A DNA stretch of 43,914 nucleotides. It comes from JBDGRJ01 sp042218115 (GTDB lineage: Bacteria; Patescibacteriota; Patescibacteriia; Magasanikbacterales; UBA922). Position 1 is the stretch's first letter. Every line of letters begins with the position of its first letter. Shown one piece after another: positions 1-7,123 of the stretch. The DNA is taken from positions 1 to 43,914 of the forward strand of contig JBDGRJ010000035.1 of NCBI GenBank assembly GCA_042218115.1, in the 5' to 3' direction. The position numbers and the translations under genes were made by a program. The notes beneath the pieces were generated by a model. It did no database searches and was not told the origin of the DNA. It was given only the letters and a program-made list of their open reading frames with translations.

Positions 1-445
1 TTATGATAATAATAAAAAAAGAATTTTTTTTTGTTTAATAATTATTTTTTATAAGTAGTTTAATCAATTAATCAATTATTATTATATGAAATAACTAACT
101 CATTATTAAAAAGTTAGTAAAACTTTTTATTTAGTTGTTCAGTGCTTTTTAAATTAACTTAACTATAAAAGTTTTATATAACACTAATAAATTTTACTTG
201 ACTATTATCATGGGTTGCGTTTAAAAGAAATAAACTGATATAACAAACCCGTAACCGGTAAACTCCAATAAGGAGACAAATGATATTTAAATAAACATCA
301 ACAGTTAACAGTAAATTAAAATAGTCAAACCTGTAATTTTAATTTATAAAACCAAAGAAAAGGAAAAAAAGAGTCTTAGAAAAGGTTAACCTATAAAAGC
401 AAGTTGATTAAGAAGTATATATATTAAGTATTAAAGGGTAGAAAA
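1..445. other. Ciliate DNA upstream of the kinase exon 1
   Basis: This stretch is very AT-rich and holds no bacterial gene. In the ciliate code (TAA/TAG = Gln, TGA = stop) the frame of the kinase stays open upstream of its ATG at 446 as far back as 284, where a TGA at 281-283 ends it. The kinase N-terminus may therefore start further upstream or after another small intron; 333-357 begins GTAA and ends AAG and is also 25 nt long. No tRNA, repeat array or bacterial promoter was seen. Confidence 0.6.
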
Positions 446-1133
446 ATGTTAAATAATTACATATTTGTTCAAACGATAGGATCAGGGGCTTATGGAAAAG
501 TTAAATTGGCGATTAAAAAATAAAGTAATGAAAAGGAGGAAATTTAAAAATTTGCAATTAAAATTTTTAAAAAAAGTGTACTTAGGAGAATGAGGCGTTA
601 TGAATAAGATGATGATGGAAGTAATAACTATTTTCATTTTCTAAGAAATGAAGTTCAAAAGCGCTCTTGATGATGTAAAAAAAGAAATAGCTATAATGAA
701 AAAACTAAACCATGAAAATGTGGTAAAATTATATGAAGTTATTGATAACCCATAAAATGATAAAATTTATTTAGGTATAATTGCATTATATAAATATAGT
801 TCTGGATTACTGTAATCCTGGTTAACTCATCGAATGGGATGAGGATGAATTCCGATTTTATTTTTTATAAGAGTAGGATAATGATCATTATGAAGAAAAC
901 TTTTTAAAAAGGTTATTTAGAGATTGTTTAAAGGGTCTTTATTATCGTAATACACATAAAACAACAAAGTTCACTAAAATCATATCATTCATCGAGATAT
1001 AAAGCCACAAAATATATTGATGGACGAATTGGGATATGCTAACATAGCTGATTTTAGTATTTCCACAGTACTTAAATCTGAGGATAATATAGAGGGTGTT
1101 TAGGGAACTTAATATTTCTAACCTCCTGAAAGA
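446..1133 (+). CDS. Paramecium-type CaMKK-like Ser/Thr protein kinase, 3' truncated by the junction
   Basis: After removing introns 621-645, 775-799 and 947-969 and reading TAA/TAG as Gln, the exons give 205 residues of a protein kinase. In order: glycine loop GSGAYGKV, catalytic lysine in FAIKIF, the ALDDVKKEIAIMKKLNH alpha-C region typical of CaMKK/LKB1-pathway kinases, hinge LDYCNPG, catalytic loop HRDIKPQNIL, DFS where DFG is usual, and GTQYFQPPE in place of the usual GTxxFxAPE. Family role: an activating kinase for other kinases. Every exon join restores a conserved motif, which argues strongly for an intact nuclear gene and against a frameshifted one. The sequence leaves the kinase family right after PPE(R), where bacterial DNA begins. 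The ATG at 446 is a conservative start because the frame is open further upstream. The DFS change could reduce metal binding. Confidence 0.85.
621..645 (+). other. 25-nt spliceosomal intron 1
   Basis: It starts GTAAT and ends TAAG (GTA...AAG). It interrupts a codon after its first base. Removing it joins DDDG to KMKFKSALDDV and moves the reading from the frame of the glycine loop to the frame of the alpha-C helix. Without it the gene would look frameshifted and stop at a TGA. A length of 25 nt is the modal intron size in Paramecium. Confidence 0.8.
775..799 (+). other. 25-nt spliceosomal intron 2
   Basis: It starts GTATAA and ends TATAG, matching the Paramecium GTA...TAG consensus. It splits a codon after the first base. 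Removal gives KIYLVLDYCNPG, the conserved hinge region of the kinase. Confidence 0.88.
947..969 (+). other. 23-nt spliceosomal intron 3
   Basis: It starts GTAATA and ends CAAAG. Removal joins GLYY to LHQNHIIHRDIKPQN, the canonical stretch before the kinase catalytic loop. It is phase 1, like the other two introns. Confidence 0.85.
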
Positions 1134-2427
1134 GGGTTTTGTACGTCCAACCCCAACTAAAAAGGTTATTTTATTAGTCTTACTATCAATTGCACTCGAG
1201 GTCTCATTTATTTGGTTTACTCAAAGCTGGTATTCAATTTTGTGGGTGTTGATATTTAGGTTTCTAATCATATCTATCTCAGTTGCAATTCTTTTTGTGC
1301 CCACAAAGATTATAAAAAATTGGTACATTAAAAGTGCGACTAAAAAAATGAAGGAGCTGAATGATTTGAAGGTGATTGGAATTACAGGGAGCTATGGTAA
1401 AACATCAGTAAAAAATTACTTGGCTGATATGCTATCTTGCAAGTATAAAGTAGAAAAGACCCCCAAAAATATAAATACTCCGATTGGTGTTTCTAGACAT
1501 ATACTAAATACCGATTTTAGTGATACGGAAATTTACGTGGTTGAGATGGGTGCCTATCGCATAGGGGAGATAAAAAAGATATGTGATATAGTTCACCCCT
1601 CTGTAGGGATATTAACAGCTATAAATGAAGAGCACCTTTCTCTTTTTGGAAGTGTCGAAGCAATACAGACAGCTAAATATGAATTACTTAGGTCAATCCC
1701 AAAAGATGGTTTAGTAGTTACTAATAGTGATAATGAATATTGTGTTGAGTATCTGAATGAGCTTGATGCACCAGTAAAAACATTCGGCCTGGACCATGAA
1801 AATGAACCTGACTTTCTAATTCAAAATGTGGAAAGTAAACAAGATAAGCTTCATTTTTCAGGCAAATTAGATGGAAAGGATACTGATATCACAGCTTCAG
1901 TAATAGGTGGGCATAATGCTGAAAATATAGCGGCAGCAATATTAGTAGCAAGGCATCTTGGGATACCACTAGATGATATAAAGGAAAAGTGTCTAGGTTT
2001 AGAGACACCCGATAGGAGATTAACTATAAGAAACTATGGGCGGGCAGTCATTATCGATGATAGTTATAATGCTAACCCAAAAGGATTCAAGGCTGCGTTG
2101 AATATTTTATCCTCTTACAGCACAGATAAAAAGCACATAGTTATCACCAGAGGAATGTTGGAATTGGGTGATAAGAGTTTTCAAAAACATAAGATGATAG
2201 GAGAGGAGATATCTTTTTACGCTGATGAGCTGATAATTATCAGCGAGGATGCAGAACAAGCCCTTAAAGCTGGGATTTTAGAAAAATATAGGATTAATGT
2301 TAAGACAATTTTTGATATAGATGAGTTATTAGAGTATGTAAAATCTTTATATGACACTAACAGCGTCATACTAATTGAAAATAGACTACCACCAAAGGTG
2401 TACGAAGAAATTAAAAAGGGTGACTAA
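1096..2427 (+). CDS. MurF-like Mur ligase, 5' truncated at the junction
   Basis: It resembles UDP-N-acetylmuramoyl-tripeptide:D-alanyl-D-alanine ligase, which adds D-Ala-D-Ala in the last cytoplasmic step of the peptidoglycan precursor. Numbering from the GTG at 1096: hydrophobic helices at about 23-43 and 46-69, ATP loop ITGSYGKTS at 96-104, TPKNINTP at 122-129, VVEMGAYRIGEI at 148-159, and the MurF signature DDSYNANP at 321-328. A hydrophobic N-terminal segment is not part of classical MurF. The first ~13 codons (1096-1136) are ciliate kinase sequence read in the wrong frame, so the GTG is not a real start and the true N-terminus is missing. The stop is TAA, and the next gene starts 8 bp later. 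Confidence 0.85.
   Translation: MFRELNISNLLKEGFVRPTPTKKVILLVLLSIALEVSFIWFTQSWYSILWVLIFRFLIISISVAILFVPTKIIKNWYIKSATKKMKELNDLKVIGITGSYGKTSVKNYLADMLSCKYKVEKTPKNINTPIGVSRHILNTDFSDTEIYVVEMGAYRIGEIKKICDIVHPSVGILTAINEEHLSLFGSVEAIQTAKYELLRSIPKDGLVVTNSDNEYCVEYLNELDAPVKTFGLDHENEPDFLIQNVESKQDKLHFSGKLDGKDTDITASVIGGHNAENIAAAILVARHLGIPLDDIKEKCLGLETPDRRLTIRNYGRAVIIDDSYNANPKGFKAALNILSSYSTDKKHIVITRGMLELGDKSFQKHKMIGEEISFYADELIIISEDAEQALKAGILEKYRINVKTIFDIDELLEYVKSLYDTNSVILIENRLPPKVYEEIKKGD
1131..1145. other. Ciliate-bacterial junction
   Basis: Up to 1130-1133 the + strand encodes kinase PPE(R) in one frame. From about 1137 another frame encodes the lead-in to membrane helices of a MurF-like protein. Downstream, the base composition becomes less AT-rich, introns disappear and the stops become bacterial. 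I cannot place the breakpoint better than about 15 bp and see no transposon end, telomere repeat or long homology there. A library or assembly chimera is the simplest explanation. Confidence 0.75.
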
Positions 2428-2435
2428 TTTCTAGT

Positions 2436-3686
2436 ATGTGCAATAGAATTGTTTTTACAGATTTGAGTAGCAATATTACCTCCCAAGATGTAAAGACATC
2501 TTTGTATTTCATTGTAAACCCTAAGAAATGGTTTGATTTATATTACGGGGAGGCAATAGGTAAGTTTAAACAGCAAGTTAATAATCTAATAAATGATGAG
2601 GAAAAAGATGTTTTACTGTTTGATAGTGGCAGAAGTAGTATCTATTGTTGTTTAAAGTCACTAGAGATCGGTGCCGGCGATGAAGTTATAGTACCCGGCT
2701 ATACCTGCAGCGTAGTAGTAAATGCAATAAGGTGGGCGGGAGCAAAGCCGGTATTTGTAGATATTAAAAAAAATTTTAATATTAACCACAAGAAAATAGA
2801 AGAGAAGGTCTCTGATAAGACAAAATGTGTTTTAGTTCATCATACCTTTGGGATTGCTGCTGATATGAAAAGTATAAAACAGATCACACAAGAAAATAAC
2901 TTAACTTTAATAGAGGATTGTGCCCACAGTATCGGGGGAGAGATTGAAAATAAAAAGGCTGGAGAGTATGGCGACATTAGCATTTTTAGTTTTGGCACAA
3001 ACAAAGTAATTTCAGGGATCAGGGGAGGAGCTGCGGTTACAGATAAAAAAAATATTGCCGAAAAACTTGAATTAATAGAATCTAAGCTGTCAAATCAGCC
3101 TATTGCTAATATCTTAAGATATTTATTATATTACCCAACTTTTTTTGTTGGAAGAAAGCTTTATCATATTAAACTTGGAAAATGGATACTGGGATTATTA
3201 AGGCTATTCAGAATCATACCTGAAATTATATCTGAAAAAGAGAAAAGAGGTGACAAGCCAGCATTTATACCCTCTAAAATGCCTAATTTTTTAGCTAAAT
3301 TAGGTTTAAATCAAATAAAAAGATTAAATGAGTTTAATTATCACCGAAATAAGATATCTAATATATATAAGGAAAAATTACCTGATAATATAATACCAGA
3401 CCCGATCAAAGAAGAGGGTAGATTGGTTTCATATCGGTTCCCTATACTAATTGAGGAACCTGAACAAGTTAAACAGCAGATGTTAAAGAAAGGGTATCAG
3501 CTCAGTACTGGCTGGACCGGAGCTAATATTGTTCCAAAAAATGCGGACTTCGATTTTTGTTATAATAAAGGGGCTTGCCCTAGAGCAGAGTCAATATCAA
3601 AAAAGATATTATTGTTGCCTACGAATATTAATACATCACCAAAAAAAGCTGAGGAACTTTCTGACCAGCTAGTAAAGTTAGTGTAA
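2436..3686 (+). CDS. DegT/DnrJ/EryC1/StrS family PLP aminotransferase
   Basis: Fold-type I PLP enzyme of 416 residues, in the family that transaminates keto-sugar nucleotides for surface polysaccharide. Seen: the GDEVIVPGYTCSVVVNAI substrate/PLP stretch at 81-98, the aspartate of EDCAHSIGG at 160-168 that should contact the pyridine nitrogen, and the Schiff-base lysine position in FSFGTNKVISG (Lys190). The C-terminal half has a positively charged, partly hydrophobic insert (about 225-260), so peripheral membrane contact is possible. It lies 8 bp after the murF-like gene and 21 bp before the FemAB-like gene, which places it in an envelope operon. The substrate cannot be told from sequence. Confidence 0.85.
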   Translation: MCNRIVFTDLSSNITSQDVKTSLYFIVNPKKWFDLYYGEAIGKFKQQVNNLINDEEKDVLLFDSGRSSIYCCLKSLEIGAGDEVIVPGYTCSVVVNAIRWAGAKPVFVDIKKNFNINHKKIEEKVSDKTKCVLVHHTFGIAADMKSIKQITQENNLTLIEDCAHSIGGEIENKKAGEYGDISIFSFGTNKVISGIRGGAAVTDKKNIAEKLELIESKLSNQPIANILRYLLYYPTFFVGRKLYHIKLGKWILGLLRLFRIIPEIISEKEKRGDKPAFIPSKMPNFLAKLGLNQIKRLNEFNYHRNKISNIYKEKLPDNIIPDPIKEEGRLVSYRFPILIEEPEQVKQQMLKKGYQLSTGWTGANIVPKNADFDFCYNKGACPRAESISKKILLLPTNINTSPKKAEELSDQLVKLV

Positions 3687-3707
3687 AAATAAACTTGTAT
3701 ACAAAAA

Positions 3708-4730
3708 ATGTACAAAGTAAAACAAATTGAAAATAACAAAAGATGGGATAAGTTTATAGATCAACAAAAATATCAGCCTTTTGTTCAGTCTCATAAATTC
3801 GGCGAATTTTACAAAAAGAGGGGCGAGGACTACTGGATATTTGGCATTTTTGAAAATGGTAATTTAATTGGCGGTAGCTTGGTTGTCTCTACACATGCGA
3901 GGAGAGGTAATTTTTTATATTTGCCTTATGGACCAATAATAGATTTTAACAACGAACAAGCACTGTCTAAATTAATGGATGAAATAAGTAAATTTGCAAA
4001 AAATAATGGTTATGATTTTCTCAGAATAAGCCCCTTTAAACAAGACAGTGAAGATAATAGACAAATACTTAAACAGCAAGGTTGTATAAGTGCACCGATG
4101 CACATCATTGCTGAAACCAGTCTAGTTTTAGATTTAGAACAAAAGAAAGATAAAATTATGATGAATATGAAAAAGAATCATAGAAATATGGTAAGAAGGT
4201 GTATGAGAGAAGACGTAGAAATCGAAAAAAGGACGGACAGAGAAGCATTAGAGGAACTTAATGATATGCATGATATAGTAGCTGAAAAACATGACTTTGA
4301 AAGATTCCCCAGAGAATATGTAAATAATGAATTCAGAACATTCGCTGAGGATGGAGAGGCCCTAATTTTTCATGCTTATCTACCAGACGGCGAGCTTGAT
4401 TCTTCAGCTATCATAATTTTTTACGGCAATATGGCAGTATACAGACACAGCGCTGCATTAAGAAAAAATAATAAACTATCTACATCCTATCTAATACAAT
4501 GGGAGGCTATAAAAGAAGCTAAAAGTAGAGGAATGAAGTGGTATAATTTTTGGGGGATAGCCCCTGATGATGCATCTAAAGACCACCCTTTTTATGGAAT
4601 TACAAAATTTAAAAAGGGGTTTGGTGGAAAGAAGAAAGACCTTTTGCACTGTCATGACAAACCTATTTCTATTAAATATTGGCTAAACTGGTTAATTGAA
4701 TCTTTCAGAAGAGTTAACAGAGGTTTCTAA
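3708..4730 (+). CDS. FemAB/GNAT-fold peptidoglycan bridge aminoacyltransferase-like
   Basis: 340 residues with the layout of FemX/FemA proteins, which use aminoacyl-tRNA to attach amino acids to the lipid II peptide: an N-terminal GNAT half (NLIGGSLVV, LYLPYGPII), a basic linking helix around 145-165 (MNMKKNHRNMVRRC) and a second GNAT half with YRHSAA and the YNFWGIAPD motif near 280. Short interpeptide bridges would fit the neighbouring murF-like and ftsQ genes. Similar GNAT proteins in other bacteria act in exopolysaccharide loading, so the exact acceptor is uncertain. The TAA stop shares its last A with the ATG of ftsQ, indicating translational coupling. Confidence 0.8.
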   Translation: MYKVKQIENNKRWDKFIDQQKYQPFVQSHKFGEFYKKRGEDYWIFGIFENGNLIGGSLVVSTHARRGNFLYLPYGPIIDFNNEQALSKLMDEISKFAKNNGYDFLRISPFKQDSEDNRQILKQQGCISAPMHIIAETSLVLDLEQKKDKIMMNMKKNHRNMVRRCMREDVEIEKRTDREALEELNDMHDIVAEKHDFERFPREYVNNEFRTFAEDGEALIFHAYLPDGELDSSAIIIFYGNMAVYRHSAALRKNNKLSTSYLIQWEAIKEAKSRGMKWYNFWGIAPDDASKDHPFYGITKFKKGFGGKKKDLLHCHDKPISIKYWLNWLIESFRRVNRGF

Positions 4731-5662
4731 TGTTTGGTCTTTTTAAAAAAAAATCTGACAATCGGAATGATGGGGTTTGGAAAAAAAATAAAAAGAAGAA
4801 CCCCTATAAAAATAGGGAAGAGGGGTCTAGTTTTAAGAGATATTTACTTTTATTTTCCTCTTTAGCTGCTATAGCGGGTATAATTTATTTTCTTTTATTT
4901 CATCCTTTTTTTGAGGTGGATGAAATAAAGGCAACTGGACTGAAAGAAATCAAAAAAGAGAGTCTGATATCTTCAATAAAAGGTATAATATCTCACGAAA
5001 AGTACTATTTTTTATCACAAAAAAACTTCTTTTTACTTAACAAAGAACAAATAAAACAAATTCTCAAACAAAAGTATCCGATTAGAAATATCACGATCAA
5101 TAAAAGCTTTCCGGATACGCTAAAAATTGATATTGAAGAAAAAGTTAGCACCATTATCTATGATAATGGTGCTAAATACGCTTATCTTAGCAGAAGTGGC
5201 GAGGTTACAGAGATAATCAGAGAAGTAGGGAAAAATGAATGGAAGACTGTCTCAACTAAAAAGAAAAAAGCAAATACTAGCAGTAAAATCAAAAAAAGAC
5301 ATATTCCTCCAGTAATTAGCATAAAAAAAGAAATGGGGAAATACCCTATAATCTATGACAAAAATGGAGGCGAGATTAAAAAAGGACAGCAAGTGCTAAG
5401 CCAAAGAGTAATAAATGGTATAACTGAATGGTACAGTAATTTAAGTAAAACTGACATTAGTTTTGAATATGCTACTGTTGCAACTTCTTCTAAAGAGCTT
5501 ATAATATATACAGATCAGAGGTGGCATATTAAAACAAACCCGAACTCCAGGGTCAATGACCAGTTTAAAAAATTAAATTTTGTATTGAACAATAAATTAA
5601 AACAAAGACGTCCAAGAAAATATATTGACGTAAAATATGCGGACAGAGTTTATTGGAAATAA
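4730..5662 (+). CDS. ftsQ: Cell division protein FtsQ
   Basis: Bitopic divisome protein, 310 residues. It has a lysine-rich cytoplasmic tail (1-36), one transmembrane helix at about 37-60, then a POTRA domain starting FFEVDEIKATGLKEI (60-74) and running to about 135, followed by the FtsQ beta domain. A lysine/serine-rich insert near 178-190 (KKKKANTSSKIKKR) interrupts the beta domain and looks like a surface loop. FtsQ bridges FtsBL to the rest of the divisome at midcell. The ATG overlaps the stop of the FemAB-like gene by one base. ftsA/ftsZ do not follow; the next gene on this strand is a 39-residue membrane peptide. Confidence 0.88.
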   Translation: MFGLFKKKSDNRNDGVWKKNKKKNPYKNREEGSSFKRYLLLFSSLAAIAGIIYFLLFHPFFEVDEIKATGLKEIKKESLISSIKGIISHEKYYFLSQKNFFLLNKEQIKQILKQKYPIRNITINKSFPDTLKIDIEEKVSTIIYDNGAKYAYLSRSGEVTEIIREVGKNEWKTVSTKKKKANTSSKIKKRHIPPVISIKKEMGKYPIIYDKNGGEIKKGQQVLSQRVINGITEWYSNLSKTDISFEYATVATSSKELIIYTDQRWHIKTNPNSRVNDQFKKLNFVLNNKLKQRRPRKYIDVKYADRVYWK

Positions 5663-5681
5663 ATTAATTTAAAAAATTATT

Positions 5682-5801
5682 ATGAGAAAAATAATAAAAC
5701 AAAACGAAGAAAAGGTGTTTGTAGCGCTTCTCACTTTGCTTTACCTTCTTAGTATTGTTTTAGGGCTTTATATGTGGTCCTGCCAATGTCAAGTATTCTA
5801 G
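5682..5801 (+). CDS. 39-residue single-pass membrane peptide
   Basis: ATG at 5682, 20 bp after the ftsQ stop, TAG at 5799-5801. The peptide has a charged N-terminus (MRKIIKQNEEK), one hydrophobic helix at about 12-32 and a short C-terminal tail with two cysteines (WSCQCQVF). It overlaps the end of the convergent recombinase gene by four bases. Its size, topology and place after ftsQ suggest a small divisome-associated protein, but I recognise no family. No Shine-Dalgarno motif is present, as is usual in this window. A chance frame is possible. Confidence 0.5.
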   Translation: MRKIIKQNEEKVFVALLTLLYLLSIVLGLYMWSCQCQVF

Positions 5802-6718
5802 TCATTTTCACCTTCTTCATCTTTTTTCAAAGGATGTAAGTCTGCATGGGTCTTCTCAGCGAACCTCTGAGAGGTGTTTACATACCGGGTAGTGGTATTT
5901 AAGGATTCATGGCCCAGCATCGTTTGGCTAGCAGCAGCATTTGCCCCTTCTTCAGCCATATAAGTAGCAAAGGCGTGTCTAATTGTATGAGCTGTAATCG
6001 GAACATTTATATTTAATAGCTCTCGGTACTTTTTGATCTTCATTTGCAAATAGTTAGTAGATATTCTTTTGTCTTTTTGGTTAACCTTCGGCCCTGAGTA
6101 GGGGATAAAAAGTGCCGGACAATCATCGTCTCTCATATCTAAATATTTTTCTACAATGTTATATGCCCTCGGAGTTAAATAAACAAAACGTTCTTTTTTA
6201 CCTTTACCAAGTACAAAAATACGACCACTTTCATCAATATTTTCTCGATCTAAGTCAATTAACTCAGAGATTCGTAACCCGGTAGAGAATAAAACTTCTA
6301 GCATTGCACGATTCCTTAAAGCAACTCTCTCATCATCCTCAAACTCAGATGGAAACTCAATCAACTCAATTATTTTTTTAAGTTCAGGTACACGAGGCTT
6401 TTTCTTTTTAGTTTTGGTTAGCTTTATTGCATCAGAGGGTAGTGGTATGTCTTGATCCATATCATTTAAAAAGCTGAGATAAGTTCTAAGACACGATAAA
6501 GTTCTATTAACAGAGGTAGCACTTAAATCCGAGTTTAAATCAGCTTTAAAACGGTTTAAATCTTTTTTTGATAGATCGCTAAATGATAGATCATTTTCAT
6601 CGAGAAAAGTAGAGAAGGTATCTAAATCTCTTTTATAATTATATATAGTTTGTTCGGAGTAGTTGTTCACTTCAAGCTCAAGAAAAAACTCAGAGAGGAG
6701 TGGAAGGTCATTATTCAT
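5798..6718 (-). CDS. Tyrosine recombinase, XerC/XerD type
   Basis: 306 residues: an N-terminal SAM-like core-binding domain (about 5-90) and a C-terminal catalytic domain. The catalytic set is complete: Arg149 in STGLRISEL, Lys173 in the GKGKKER hairpin, His244 and Arg247 in HTIRHAF, His270 in MLGHES and nucleophile Tyr279 in TTRYVN. Length and layout fit the chromosome-dimer resolvases, but element integrases of the same size cannot be excluded. Its neighbourhood (two direct repeats and an assembly gap just upstream) keeps that option open. A TTGCAA-N17-TATAAT promoter precedes it. The gene ends with TAG and converges on the small peptide after ftsQ. Confidence 0.88.
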   Translation of the reverse strand: MNNDLPLLSEFFLELEVNNYSEQTIYNYKRDLDTFSTFLDENDLSFSDLSKKDLNRFKADLNSDLSATSVNRTLSCLRTYLSFLNDMDQDIPLPSDAIKLTKTKKKKPRVPELKKIIELIEFPSEFEDDERVALRNRAMLEVLFSTGLRISELIDLDRENIDESGRIFVLGKGKKERFVYLTPRAYNIVEKYLDMRDDDCPALFIPYSGPKVNQKDKRISTNYLQMKIKKYRELLNINVPITAHTIRHAFATYMAEEGANAAASQTMLGHESLNTTTRYVNTSQRFAEKTHADLHPLKKDEEGEND

Positions 6719-6757
6719 AAAATATTATTTAACTGAGTATAATAATGCTTATGTTTA

Positions 6758-6786
6758 ATTATACTGTATTTAATAATTGGTTGCAA
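6758..6786 (-). promoter_or_regulatory. Sigma70 promoter of the tyrosine recombinase
   Basis: On the minus strand: -35 TTGCAA at 6781-6786, a 17-bp spacer, and -10 TATAAT at 6758-6763. The predicted start near 6751 leaves a leader of about 33 nt before the ATG at 6718, with no Shine-Dalgarno motif. Confidence 0.6.
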
Positions 6787-6802
6787 ATAATAGATTAAAT
6801 AG

Positions 6803-6824
6803 TTATATTTTACGACGCCAATAA
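6803..6824. repeat. 22-bp direct repeat, copy 1
   Basis: Plus-strand sequence TTATATTTTACGACGCC followed by AATAA. It matches copy 2 (7101-7122) at 21 of 22 positions in the same orientation. It lies 17 bp upstream of the recombinase promoter, so it could be an operator, a recombinase site or half of a collapsed repeat. GACGCC is GC-rich against a very AT-rich background. Confidence 0.75.
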
Positions 6825-6854
6825 ACCCTTTTAGAGAAATGACAGGTATTATAC

Positions 6855-6864
6855 NNNNNNNNNN
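6855..6864. other. Assembly gap (10 N)
   Basis: Ten unknown bases. A fixed run of ten is a scaffolding placeholder, so the true length is unknown. The gap sits between the two direct repeats. Confidence 0.95.
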
Positions 6865-6953
6865 TAATGTAAGACAAATTAGAAATTTCTCCTTTGAGTT
6901 TACAAATTATATCTTTAAAAATTTAAACTATGTATTTATATGAGCATAAATTC

Positions 6954-6982
6954 ATTATCTCCTAATCTGCTAAATTTATCAA
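6954..6982 (-). promoter_or_regulatory. Orphan promoter-like sequence
   Basis: Minus strand: TTGATA (6977-6982), a 17-bp spacer, GATAAT (6954-6959). No open frame follows before the assembly gap. It could drive a small RNA or a gene lost in the gap, or be chance in AT-rich DNA. Confidence 0.3.
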
Positions 6983-7001
6983 TATATAAACAGGTTTTGT
7001 A

Positions 7002-7035
7002 ATTTTCCATTTCTTTACATAATGAAATGGAAAAT
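7002..7035. repeat. Perfect 12-bp inverted repeat
   Basis: Arms 7002-7013 (ATTTTCCATTTC) and 7024-7035 are exact reverse complements around a 10-nt loop. No clear T-run follows on either strand, so a standard intrinsic terminator is not supported. A protein-binding site or a small-RNA hairpin is possible. Confidence 0.65.
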
Positions 7036-7100
7036 AGAACTAAACACACAGGTGAAAAATTTACTTGATTCTCTCTTCTCTGAGAAATACTTCTCTATTC

Positions 7101-7122
7101 TTATATTTTACGACGCCGATAA
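7101..7122. repeat. 22-bp direct repeat, copy 2
   Basis: TTATATTTTACGACGCC followed by GATAA; it differs from copy 1 (6803-6824) at one position. It begins one base beyond the stop codon of the M23 peptidase gene (TAA on the minus strand at 7124-7126). Confidence 0.75.
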
Positions 7123-7123
7123 T

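Larger units (their letters stand above)
6719..7123. other. Gene-free interval between recombinase and M23 peptidase genes
   Basis: 405 bp with no credible coding frame on either strand. It holds the recombinase promoter, two 22-bp direct repeats, a 10-N gap at 6855-6864, an orphan promoter-like pair and a 12-bp-arm hairpin. Because the gap length is arbitrary, real sequence may be missing between the two repeats. Confidence 0.7.

Noticed and set aside
655..672. Frameshift in the kinase near the alpha-C helix
   Set aside because: A 25-nt intron at 621-645 accounts for the frame change exactly and restores DDDGKMKFKSALDDV.
1096..1136. GTG start and first 13 residues of the MurF-like protein
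   Set aside because: These bases encode the kinase GTQYFQPPE region in another frame, so the start exists only because of the chimeric join.
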